From: Sulfurimonas crateris
GTDB taxonomy: Bacteria; Campylobacterota; Campylobacteria; Campylobacterales; Sulfurimonadaceae
DNA length: 64,000 nt
Reading direction: 5' to 3'
NCBI RefSeq assembly: GCF_005217605.1
Contig: NZ_SZPX01000007.1
Coordinates: forward strand, 62,001 to 126,000
How positions within the stretch are numbered: the first letter of the stretch is position 1; every line of letters begins with the position of its first letter. Positions 42,059 through 49,953 of this stretch are shown here, in pieces. The notes below the pieces were generated by a model that was not told where the DNA came from, made no database searches, and worked only from the letters and a program-made list of their open reading frames with translations. The position numbers were made by a program, and so were the translations under genes.

Positions 42059-42751
42059 ATGTTTCATTGGTTAGAAAAACATCCGTTCTTTTTTGCGGTA
42101 GGTGTATTCGTAACAATTGCTTTTGCAGGTCTGGTTGAAATTCTTCCAAACTTTGCTCAAGCATCTCGTCCCGTAATCGGTACGGCTCCATACTCTACTT
42201 TAGAGTTAGCAGGCCGTCACGTTTATATTAAAAACAGCTGTAATGCATGTCACTCACAGCTTGTTCGTCCGTTTAAATCAGAGACTGACCGTTATGGTCA
42301 CTACTCTCTAAGCGGTGAGTATGCGTATGATAGACCATTTTTATGGGGTTCAAAAAGAACAGGACCAGATTTGATGCGTGTAGGTAACTATAGAACTACC
42401 GACTGGCATGAAAATCACATGAAAGATCCTGCTTCAGTTGTTCCTGGCTCTATTATGCCTGCGTATAAGTGGATGTTTACAAATAAAGCTGATATTGATA
42501 CTGCATATGCAGAACAGTTGACTGTTGCACAATACTTCTCAGTTCCTTACAACCAGCCGGTGCCTATGAAAGACGGCTCCAGCGTTGTTGTAAAGATGGG
42601 CGGAAGTGTTGCTGAAGCAAATGCTATAGCTTTAGAAGAGGCAAAACTTATTGCAGCAGATATGAGAGATCAAGATGTCAAGGATGCTGTGGCACGTGGC
42701 GAGATTCCTGAGATAGTTGCATTAATTGCATATATGAATAGTCTCAAGTAG
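42059..42751 (+). CDS. ccoO: cbb3 oxidase subunit II (monoheme cytochrome c)
   Basis: A 230-residue subunit with one N-terminal membrane anchor (residues about 11–30) and a periplasmic heme c site CNACHS near residue 60, with a distal Met in GSIMPAYKWM. It passes electrons from CcoP to CcoN. The segment ARHVYIKNSCNAC-type start of the domain and GPDLMRVGNYR are characteristic of CcoO. It begins 15 bases after ccoN. Confidence 0.96.
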   Translation: MFHWLEKHPFFFAVGVFVTIAFAGLVEILPNFAQASRPVIGTAPYSTLELAGRHVYIKNSCNACHSQLVRPFKSETDRYGHYSLSGEYAYDRPFLWGSKRTGPDLMRVGNYRTTDWHENHMKDPASVVPGSIMPAYKWMFTNKADIDTAYAEQLTVAQYFSVPYNQPVPMKDGSSVVVKMGGSVAEANAIALEEAKLIAADMRDQDVKDAVARGEIPEIVALIAYMNSLK

Positions 42752-42760
42752 AGGTTTGTA

Positions 42761-42964
42761 GTGGATATAGCACAAATACAAGCTTATGGATACTTTGCAT
42801 TAACGATATTTCTCGTGGTAGCATTGTATGGTTACATATACCATCTTTATACCAAGAAAAAAGATGTTGATGGGGTAGATTATGAGAGTTATAGTGATAT
42901 GGCACTTAAAGATGATTTAGACGATGCTCCGGTATCGCCTAAGTCTGATGACAAAGAGAAATAG
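42761..42964 (+). CDS. ccoQ: cbb3 oxidase accessory subunit CcoQ
   Basis: A 67-residue protein starting at GTG 42761 with AGAGG upstream. One membrane helix (about residues 9–30) is followed by a basic patch and an acidic tail. Size, single helix and position between ccoO and ccoP mark it as CcoQ, which stabilises the oxidase complex; sequence conservation in CcoQ is low. Confidence 0.85.
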   Translation: MDIAQIQAYGYFALTIFLVVALYGYIYHLYTKKKDVDGVDYESYSDMALKDDLDDAPVSPKSDDKEK

Positions 42965-42973
42965 GAGAAAGAT

Positions 42974-43900
42974 ATGAATAAGCTTTATCTTGGGGGAATC
43001 ATATTTACTGCTTTAATGTTAATACTGACGTATTTATCCGTCGGTGGATCAAAAGGCGGTCTAAATGATGATATCGTCAATATACTTGCGATTACGGGGG
43101 CGATAGCACTAGTAGTTATTACTGTTTTCGTCGTAATTAAGTATGTTCGTCAGATGCAAGTTGATAGCGCGACTGGTGAGCTTGCTGATGAGAACTGGGA
43201 CGGAATAGGCGAATATAAAAACAGCGTTCCGACTGGTTGGGCAGTTATGTTTTTGTTGACAATGGTTTGGGGTATGTGGTATTTTACAATAGGTTATCCT
43301 GTAAATGCATATTCACAAATTGGCGAGTATAACGAAGACGTTGCTGTTCACAATGCAAAATTTGAAGCTAAATACAAAGATATTACGGGCGACAAATTAG
43401 TAGAGATGGGTGAGTCTGTTTTCTTGGCTGAGTGTAAAGTTTGTCACGGTCTTAGTGCAGACGGCATTGACGGAAAAGCGGCTAATTTAAATATTAGAAT
43501 GGATGAAGCGTCAATCAAGGCTGTAATAGAGAACGGTTCAAACAACAAGCTTTTAGGCTTTGAAATGCCTATGCCTGATCGTAACGGTCTAATGAATGCT
43601 AACTCTGGTTATGCTCCGATCACAGATGCTGAGATAGATACTGTTTCTGCTTATGTAGCAAACGGTTTCACAGGCAAGGGTGCTGACATTTATGCAGGAA
43701 CTTGTGCTATGTGTCACGGTGAAGACGGTAGAGGAATCGAAGGCATGAGTCCAAATATCAGAGATTACGATATTGCACTAGTTAGCAATGTTCTTACATA
43801 TGGTAAAAAAGGTATAATCGGTACTATGCCTAAGTTTGATAGACTTAACGATAAGCAAAAAGAAGCTGTTGGTGCTTATATTGCTAACATAAGTAAATAA
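42974..43900 (+). CDS. ccoP: cbb3 oxidase subunit III (diheme cytochrome c)
   Basis: A 308-residue protein with two N-terminal membrane helices (residues about 5–25 and 33–52), a third hydrophobic stretch near 90, and two periplasmic cytochrome c domains: CKVCHG near residue 154 and CAMCHG near 246, with Met ligands in FEMPMPDR and GTMPKF. It accepts electrons from cytochrome bc1 or soluble cytochromes. The ATG follows AGGAGAAAGAT. Confidence 0.96.
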   Translation: MNKLYLGGIIFTALMLILTYLSVGGSKGGLNDDIVNILAITGAIALVVITVFVVIKYVRQMQVDSATGELADENWDGIGEYKNSVPTGWAVMFLLTMVWGMWYFTIGYPVNAYSQIGEYNEDVAVHNAKFEAKYKDITGDKLVEMGESVFLAECKVCHGLSADGIDGKAANLNIRMDEASIKAVIENGSNNKLLGFEMPMPDRNGLMNANSGYAPITDAEIDTVSAYVANGFTGKGADIYAGTCAMCHGEDGRGIEGMSPNIRDYDIALVSNVLTYGKKGIIGTMPKFDRLNDKQKEAVGAYIANISK

Positions 43901-43910
43901 GGAGTCAGGG

Positions 43911-44120
43911 ATGAATGATAATAGAAGTATATTTTCTCTCGACGGTATAACCGGAATGCTAATAGCAACTGTTTTGCTTTTGGCTATTTTGGTTGGATTA
44001 TCAGTTTGGGCTGTAAATGTTCAAAACACTAGTGCGACAAACTTTTATGATATTAAAGATGAGCATCTTATACAAATGAAGAGCGTTGATAACGCTAATC
44101 ATTTGGTAGATGTTAAGTAA
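43911..44120 (+). CDS. DUF4006 family small membrane protein of the cco operon
   Basis: A 69-residue protein with one membrane helix (about residues 12–34) in the sequence RSIFSLDGITGMLIATVLLL and a short polar tail. The sequence and position just after ccoP fit DUF4006, a small family restricted to Campylobacterota and tied to the cbb3 oxidase operon. It probably aids oxidase assembly or stability; no experiment is known to me. Confidence 0.85.
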   Translation: MNDNRSIFSLDGITGMLIATVLLLAILVGLSVWAVNVQNTSATNFYDIKDEHLIQMKSVDNANHLVDVK

Positions 44121-44132
44121 GGAGTTGAGATT

Positions 44133-44222
44133 ATGGATAAAATAATTGCATGGGGCTTAGTTGTAATGGCTCTTTATACTCTTTACGCGGTTTTAACACC
44201 GAATCATCTTTTTATCGGCTAG
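44133..44222 (+). CDS. 29-aa membrane peptide of the cco operon
   Basis: ATG 44133 to TAG 44222, preceded by a strong AAGGAG site. The peptide is essentially one membrane helix (IIAWGLVVMALYTLYAVL) with a short TPNHLFIG tail. It sits 12 bases after DUF4006 and 9 before the next gene. It resembles the very small subunits found in other heme-copper and bd oxidases (such as CcoM or CydX type), but no homology is claimed. Confidence 0.65.
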   Translation: MDKIIAWGLVVMALYTLYAVLTPNHLFIG

Positions 44223-44231
44223 GAAATTTCT

Positions 44232-44918
44232 TTGAAGTTTTCAAGAGGGCTTAAAGCCCTCATAGTAGCACTGCTTTTAAATACTGCACTCTCTGCACAA
44301 TATTTATATAAAGATGAACTTATTTTTAATCCTGCATTTAACATAGAAGTTGAGAAATTAGGTTCGGAACTTCATGAAAAAACTGGGATCTCTCTAAGAC
44401 TTGTAATGCTAAAAGAGTTGCCAAAAAACATGAATATAGTGGATTATGAGAAAGAGTTGATAAAAGACTTCAATTCTCCTACGATTCTACTTACATTCTC
44501 TGAAATGGATTCAAAAGTCGATATCTATGCAAATCAGAGATCTTTATATGAGTATTTTGACAAAAAACAGGTATTAAGCCCAATCTCATCACCCGTGCAG
44601 GCATTTATTATCGCACTTTTGAATATGGATTTTAGTGATATGAGCAGCGGCGGTACTATCTTACCCCTACTTGCTCAAAAGGCTAAAGAGGGCGAGCTTT
44701 TAGGAAAGTATGCAGGTTCTATGTTTAACGGCTATGCAGATATTGCAGAGCAGGTTGCAGAGAGCAAGGGTGTAGTGCTTGAGAATGCTGTTGGAAACGC
44801 AAACCAGACCAGCATTTTTCTTGTAAAAGTGTTGTTCTACGGTTTTATCATTTATGGTATATTTCTTTATATTAAAAGAAAACTATACATCAGAAGGCAA
44901 AAAAATGAATCTAAGTAA
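44232..44918 (+). CDS. TPM-domain-like membrane protein of the cco operon
   Basis: A 228-residue protein starting at TTG 44232 after AGGAAA. It has a signal peptide (residues about 8–22), a periplasmic domain resembling the TPM/YgcG fold (TGISLRLVMLKELPKN, PTILLTFSEMDSKVDIYAN), a conserved-looking GKYAGSMFNGYADIAEQVA segment, and a C-terminal membrane helix (VKVLFYGFIIYGIFLYI). TPM-domain proteins are proposed to assist assembly of membrane complexes, so an oxidase-assembly role is a fair inference from context. Confidence 0.7.
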   Translation: MKFSRGLKALIVALLLNTALSAQYLYKDELIFNPAFNIEVEKLGSELHEKTGISLRLVMLKELPKNMNIVDYEKELIKDFNSPTILLTFSEMDSKVDIYANQRSLYEYFDKKQVLSPISSPVQAFIIALLNMDFSDMSSGGTILPLLAQKAKEGELLGKYAGSMFNGYADIAEQVAESKGVVLENAVGNANQTSIFLVKVLFYGFIIYGIFLYIKRKLYIRRQKNESK

Positions 44919-45411
44919 CGGCAGGATCTGGCCATACGCGATAGGTGCTTCAATAATTTTTATATTTGGCGCATGTGTCGCTACAATAGTTGTAGCAAAT
45001 ACACTTCCGGTCGAGAAGAGTGATACCTATATGATGGATTATCATGAGGCTGATGAAAAAGCAAACGATATTTTAGAATCTGCTATAGCATTTAACAAAA
45101 AATATAAAGTAGAGTATATAACAGACGGACTCAGTACACAAAGCAGCACTATAAAATATAGAGTGAGCGACCTTGACTCTAATCCTGTAAATAGCGCTCA
45201 AATAAAAGTGGTTGTGACCAGACCAAATAACCATAAACATGATCAAGAGCTAATCAATCCAAAAGTAGAAAACGGCATCTACACATTTGACGCAATTGAA
45301 CTACCGCAAGAGGGAAGATGGGATATTATGGCTAAAGTAGCCGTAGATGAACTTCACCGATTTTACAACGTAAAAGCGGACACAAGAGCAAAGGAAATCA
45401 TAGAATATTAG
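44905..45411 (+). CDS. FixH-family protein (copper delivery/oxidase assembly)
   Basis: A 168-residue membrane-anchored protein: one helix at residues about 8–30 (WPYAIGASIIFIFGACVATI), then a periplasmic beta-sandwich domain (YRVSDLDSNPVNSAQIKVVV, LPQEGRWDIMAKVAV) typical of FixH/YtkA proteins, which help deliver copper to cbb3 oxidase. The ATG at 44905 follows AGAAGGC and overlaps the preceding gene by 14 bases; an earlier in-frame ATG at 44854 lies deep in that gene's final helix and is unlikely. Confidence 0.82.
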   Translation: MNLSNGRIWPYAIGASIIFIFGACVATIVVANTLPVEKSDTYMMDYHEADEKANDILESAIAFNKKYKVEYITDGLSTQSSTIKYRVSDLDSNPVNSAQIKVVVTRPNNHKHDQELINPKVENGIYTFDAIELPQEGRWDIMAKVAVDELHRFYNVKADTRAKEIIEY

Positions 45412-45426
45412 GCTATAATTAGCCTA
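45409..45426 (+). promoter_or_regulatory. Possible leaderless promoter of addB
   Basis: TATAAT at 45414–45419 ends 6 bases before the addB ATG, so a transcript would start at or next to the A of ATG. The stretch is also a perfect hairpin, TAGGCTA-TAAT-TAGCCTA (45409–45426), and no ribosome site precedes the ATG. Confidence 0.5.
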
Positions 45427-47786
45427 TGAATGAATCTTTGATTGTCCTCCCTTCGGCTCGTGCAATAAGACAAAAACTCTTCCATATAGAGGGTTTAAGC
45501 CTATTTCTTCCAAACTATTCGACCATGAGTGATTTTATCTCAAAGCTCTGCATGGTAGAAGGTTTTAAAGCCCTCGATGAAGACGGCAGAGTCCTTCTGC
45601 TGCTTGAGGCGAGTGACTTTAAAAATTTCAAAAATCTTCAAATACAGAGAAACTTCTTTACCTTTACAAAAAACTCATCCTATATATTTAAATTTTTTGA
45701 AGAGCTGAGCGCAGAGAGATACAATATAAAAGCTCTCTCAACATCTGATATCTACGGAGAGTATGAGGAGCATATAACCATACTTGAAGAGCTTTACGGC
45801 AGGTATGAAGCACTATGCAGGGAGAGAAAGCTTTTGGATGGGATATTTCTGCCAAAACTCTACACTTTTAACGCACCGTTTGTCAAAAAGTATAAAAACA
45901 TAGAGCTTCACGTTGATGGCCATCTGACAAACTTCGAGCTTGAGCTTCTAGAGAGGTGTTGTGCGTTTAGCAGTGTCAATATTCTCTTTAGTGCGAGCAG
46001 ATTTAACACCAAGATGCAGAGAAAATTTTTAGAGATAGGCATAGATCTAGAGACAGGGTATAGATATAAAATTTCTCTCAATACAAAAGAAGTATTTCAC
46101 AAAGAGAGAATAGAGCAAAACACGAATGTGACATGCGACTCTTTTAGTGAACCTCTTTTGCAGGCTGCCTTTGTTAAAAAGAAGATATATGATTTTGTTA
46201 AAATGGGCTATAAGCCCCAAAATATTGCGGTAGTTTTGCCAGATGAGAAGTTTGCGCAGCTGCTTAGGTCTTTTGATGAAAAATCAAACTTCAACTTTGC
46301 CATGGGAGAGCCTTTTAGCATGGCTTTCATCTACGAGAAGCTGGATGCTACATGCAAGTACATTGAGCAGGACTCCAAAGAGAATGAAGCAAGACTAGAG
46401 AGAGTAGGGGATGAATTTTATATCCCGCTTCGCTCAATATATGCAAAAAAAAGCCAAGAGAGCGATATTTTAGAGTTTCTAAAGAGCTATAAAGAGAGTT
46501 TTTTACAAGGGAACAGAGCCACTAGAGCCGAACTTACTATTTTTGAGGAGGAGCTTTATGCTCTTAAAAATATTCTCCCATTTATGAGTGAGATGAGCGT
46601 TAAATCTCTACTTATGGTTTTTTTGCAAAGATTATCCAGCAGAACGATCGATGATGTAAGAGGCGGAAAGATAACAGTTATGGGTGTTTTGGAAACTCGT
46701 TCGGTAGAGTTTGATGCAGTGATAATCGTTGATTTCAGCGACTCAAACGTTCCTAAAAAGAGCGATAAAGATATGTTCTTAAACACAAATGTAAGAGAGG
46801 CGGCAAACCTGCCGACTATGAGTGATAGAGAGAATCTGCAAAAACATTACTACGAGATGCTTATAAACTCAAGCAAAGAGGTTGCAATATCTTTTGTCAA
46901 ATCCAAAGATAGCAGCGCTTCAAGATTTTTAAAACAGCTTGGCATAAAAGAGAAGAGCGTCTATGATGAAGACTCTTATGCTAGAGTACTCTTTGCAAAA
47001 GGCAACTCAAGGCTCAAAGAGGATGAGGATATTGTTTTGGAGTACAGTTTCAGAGGCAAAAACCTATCCGCTACAAGACTCAAAACATTTCTTACATGCA
47101 AGAGAAAATATTACTATCATTATGTAAAATCAATTCAAAATCACGAGATCCCAAAAGATATGCCAAAAGAGCATGAGATAGGCTCAGATGTTCACACAGC
47201 ACTAAAAGAGCTATACGCCAATAGAAGTTTTTACGAGAGTGCGGATGAGTTAAAGCGCGATCTGAATGCAGCGCTCAAAGATGCCTCCGGAGAGAGCGAG
47301 CTTGAAGAGTACCTAATGGCGATGCAAGCAAGACGTATGGAGGCTTTTTGCCAAAACGAGGTGAAGAGATTTGCGGACGGATGGAGAGTAGATCAGTGCG
47401 AAGTAACTCTTCAAGCCGAGTTTGCAGGCATGAGTATCAGCGGGCAGATAGACAGAGTGGACAGAAGAGGCAGCGATATATATGTTCTTGATTACAAGAC
47501 CGGCTCCTACCCTCTCTACAACGAGAAAAATTTTACCGAAGCAACAGATTTTCAACTGGAGTTTTACTACCTTTTGGCTCAAAAACTGGGCAATGTCGTC
47601 GGATGCGGATACTATGACCTTAAAGAGTCAAAAATAGTAGATGAACCGTTTTTAAGAGAAAAGCTCGGAGTCTTGGAGTCAAATATCAAAGACCTGCTAA
47701 ACATCGAAGATGTGAACTTTAGCAAGTGCGAAGAGGTTAAAAACTGCCAATTTTGCGAATATAAAATTATGTGTGGTAGAGAGTAG
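45426..47786 (+). CDS. addB: AddB-type helicase/nuclease subunit
   Basis: A 786-residue protein of the AddAB double-strand-break repair complex. Residues 1–540 form a degenerate UvrD-like helicase region that lacks a clear Walker A, as in many AddB; GKITVMGVLETRSVEFDAV matches the motif V region. The C-terminal PD-(D/E)xK nuclease shows GSDVHTALKELY, GQIDRVDR and VLDYKTGSY (catalytic Asp and Lys). Four cysteines, one in FLTCKRKYY and three in the tail (CEEVKNCQFCEYKIMCGRE contains them), fit the AddB [4Fe-4S] staple. addA is not adjacent: a two-gene cassette begins 2 bases after the stop. Confidence 0.9.
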   Translation: MNESLIVLPSARAIRQKLFHIEGLSLFLPNYSTMSDFISKLCMVEGFKALDEDGRVLLLLEASDFKNFKNLQIQRNFFTFTKNSSYIFKFFEELSAERYNIKALSTSDIYGEYEEHITILEELYGRYEALCRERKLLDGIFLPKLYTFNAPFVKKYKNIELHVDGHLTNFELELLERCCAFSSVNILFSASRFNTKMQRKFLEIGIDLETGYRYKISLNTKEVFHKERIEQNTNVTCDSFSEPLLQAAFVKKKIYDFVKMGYKPQNIAVVLPDEKFAQLLRSFDEKSNFNFAMGEPFSMAFIYEKLDATCKYIEQDSKENEARLERVGDEFYIPLRSIYAKKSQESDILEFLKSYKESFLQGNRATRAELTIFEEELYALKNILPFMSEMSVKSLLMVFLQRLSSRTIDDVRGGKITVMGVLETRSVEFDAVIIVDFSDSNVPKKSDKDMFLNTNVREAANLPTMSDRENLQKHYYEMLINSSKEVAISFVKSKDSSASRFLKQLGIKEKSVYDEDSYARVLFAKGNSRLKEDEDIVLEYSFRGKNLSATRLKTFLTCKRKYYYHYVKSIQNHEIPKDMPKEHEIGSDVHTALKELYANRSFYESADELKRDLNAALKDASGESELEEYLMAMQARRMEAFCQNEVKRFADGWRVDQCEVTLQAEFAGMSISGQIDRVDRRGSDIYVLDYKTGSYPLYNEKNFTEATDFQLEFYYLLAQKLGNVVGCGYYDLKESKIVDEPFLREKLGVLESNIKDLLNIEDVNFSKCEEVKNCQFCEYKIMCGRE

Positions 47787-47788
47787 AT

Positions 47789-49015
47789 ATGGCAAATCAA
47801 AGTGATATAAAAAAGTATTTAACTGATGGAGAAAATTCTTATTTAAATCAAGATAATCGTAATGGCGAAATACTTATGCTTAGTGGAGTTTGGGGAAGCG
47901 GAAAAACCCATTTTTGGAAAAAAGAGATAGAAAAAGAGCTTATTAAAGAGTTGAAAAAGAAAGGAAAAAGTTACATTTTTCTTAGTCTTTATGGTAAAGA
48001 TTCTATTGAAGAGTTGCAAAATGAGATATATCAATTTTCATATAATTTTTCTGTAGAAGATAGTAGTGATATTATAAGTTCGGCTTGTTCAGTTTTCACA
48101 AAAGTAACTAGTTTTATGCCTAAAGTTTCTATTTTTGGATTAGAAGTAGAATTAGCTGAAAGTGCTGAAAAAGTAGAAGCCGAGAATAATCAACAAAAGA
48201 TAAAAAAAGGGATAAAAAGTTTAATGGATGGCGGAGTTATTTGCTTTGATGATTTTGAGAGAAAGTCATCAAAGATAGATTTAAATGACTTGTTTGGTTT
48301 CATAACTAACTTAACGGAAGTGTTTAAAACAAAAACTATCATCATTACAAATCAAGAGTTTTTTAAAGAGAGAGACAGCGAAGTATTTAGCAGGATTAAA
48401 GAGAAAAGCGTAAATAAATTTTTACTTTTAGATCCTACGGTAGATGAGTTGTTTGAAACTATATATAAAGAAAAATATAGTGCTTTAGATGAGTATAAAG
48501 AAGTAATTTTAAAAGCTATAAAAATAACAGAAGAGAAAAATGCAAGAATATATATTCAAGTGTTAGATAATTGTTTGGAGTATAAAAGTCATGTGAAAGA
48601 AAAGAGTGAAATATTTCTTCTTGTTTTAATCACTGTTATATTTGTAAAATATAATCTTACCTTTAGAATGGAAAGTATCAAAGTGCGAGGCGGTATAGCG
48701 AGTCATGATAAATTCTTACCGAATATTGTAGAGCTCATTCCTAGTGCTATATTAGGTAAAATTGCTTTTAAAGCAGGTAGTCCAAAAATTATTAAAGCTA
48801 CTTTCATAGATAAATTAAGAAGAAGTATAGAGCAAAAAAATGAAAATAAAAAAGAAGAAAACCTAAAAGAAGATTTCCTGTTTATAGAAAATAATCAAGA
48901 CATGTTGTATCAGATATATAAATATAATGTAGAAACAGTGTATTTTAAAGAAGAGGATAAAGAGCTAATAGAAAAGCTAAATAACTTTGTAGAAAGCGGT
49001 ATATTAGAAAGTTAA
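47789..49015 (+). CDS. KAP-like P-loop NTPase inserted between addB and addA
   Basis: A 408-residue protein. Walker A is LSGVWGSGKTHFW (about residues 30–42), Walker B is GGVICFDDFERKSS (about 150–163) and IIIITNQEFF-like sequence TKTIIITNQEFF provides sensor 1; this resembles KAP/AAA-like STAND-related ATPases. A hydrophobic stretch (EIFLLVLITVIFVKY, about 270–285) may be a membrane or core helix. Codon use is far more AT-rich than addB and addA, a sign of transfer. It starts 2 bases after the addB stop, so it rides on addB translation. KAP ATPases occur in phage defence; a defence role here is inference. Confidence 0.8.
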   Translation: MANQSDIKKYLTDGENSYLNQDNRNGEILMLSGVWGSGKTHFWKKEIEKELIKELKKKGKSYIFLSLYGKDSIEELQNEIYQFSYNFSVEDSSDIISSACSVFTKVTSFMPKVSIFGLEVELAESAEKVEAENNQQKIKKGIKSLMDGGVICFDDFERKSSKIDLNDLFGFITNLTEVFKTKTIIITNQEFFKERDSEVFSRIKEKSVNKFLLLDPTVDELFETIYKEKYSALDEYKEVILKAIKITEEKNARIYIQVLDNCLEYKSHVKEKSEIFLLVLITVIFVKYNLTFRMESIKVRGGIASHDKFLPNIVELIPSAILGKIAFKAGSPKIIKATFIDKLRRSIEQKNENKKEENLKEDFLFIENNQDMLYQIYKYNVETVYFKEEDKELIEKLNNFVESGILES

Positions 49016-49066
49016 GCTTGTACATAATTTATTGTACAATAAACAACCAAAAGGAAAATAGAAATA

Positions 49067-49804
49067 ATGCCTGAAAATAATTACAGTGATTACATTATTT
49101 ATGTTGATGAAAGTGGTGACCACTCTCTGGATTCTATAAATCAAGAGTATCCTATATTTGTTTTGGCATTTTGTATTTTTAATAAACAAAACTATACGCA
49201 AAGTGCAGTAACAAAACTCAAAGATTTTAAGTTCAAGCATTTTGGTCACGATATGGTTGTATTGCATGAAAATGAGATTAGAAGAGATAAGAGTGTTTTT
49301 AAAACACTAAGACCAAAAAGTAAAAAAGATGCGTTTATTGAAGAATTAACTCAAATAATTGAAGAAGAAGATTTTACCGTAATAGCGACAGTTATTAAAA
49401 AAGATGAACTATATAGTAAGTTAAAAAACCCATATGATATAGCTCTGACATATTGTATGGAGAGAGCTCATAGATTTTTAAAATCAAAAGATCAAGACAT
49501 GAGAACAACACATATAATTGTTGAACAACGTGGCAAGAAGGAGGATGATGAACTTGAACTGGAGTTTAGAAGAATTTGTGATGGACAAAACTATAGCAAT
49601 ATAAATATGCCTTTTGAAATTATTATGGCAAATAAAATGAGTAATTCAGCAGGTTTGCAATTAGCTGATTTAATTGCACGCCCAATAGGACTAAGTGTTC
49701 TAAAGCCTAAGCAAGATAATCGAGCATTTGATATTATAAAAGATAAGTTTCACAGAAATGGTTTCGGAGAGGTTGATGGTGTTGGGCTTAAAGTATATCC
49801 ATAA
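49067..49804 (+). CDS. DUF3800 domain protein
   Basis: A 245-residue protein with the hallmarks of DUF3800, an RNase H-like fold: YIIYVDESGDHSL (first acidic residues) near the N-terminus, VVLHENEIRR in the middle, IIVEQRGKKEDDEL, and SNSAGLQLADLIARPIG near the C-terminus. Candidate catalytic acidic residues are intact. The family is often found on mobile elements and in defence islands. It lies 51 bases after the KAP-like gene with AAAGGAAAATAG before the ATG. In the same frame, 22 further codons (KQKSPDESARTFYRSRIRNP) follow the TAA before another stop, so the tail may have been cut. Confidence 0.85.
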   Translation: MPENNYSDYIIYVDESGDHSLDSINQEYPIFVLAFCIFNKQNYTQSAVTKLKDFKFKHFGHDMVVLHENEIRRDKSVFKTLRPKSKKDAFIEELTQIIEEEDFTVIATVIKKDELYSKLKNPYDIALTYCMERAHRFLKSKDQDMRTTHIIVEQRGKKEDDELELEFRRICDGQNYSNINMPFEIIMANKMSNSAGLQLADLIARPIGLSVLKPKQDNRAFDIIKDKFHRNGFGEVDGVGLKVYP

Positions 49805-49953
49805 AAGCAAAAAAGCCCTGACGAATCCGCCAGAACTTTTTACCGATCGCGAATCCGCAATCCAACACCATAATAGTACCATAATATTACAAATGGGTGT
49901 ATTATTTTTACTTTTTACTATATTTTTTAACAATAAAACAATAGAGAAGTGTA

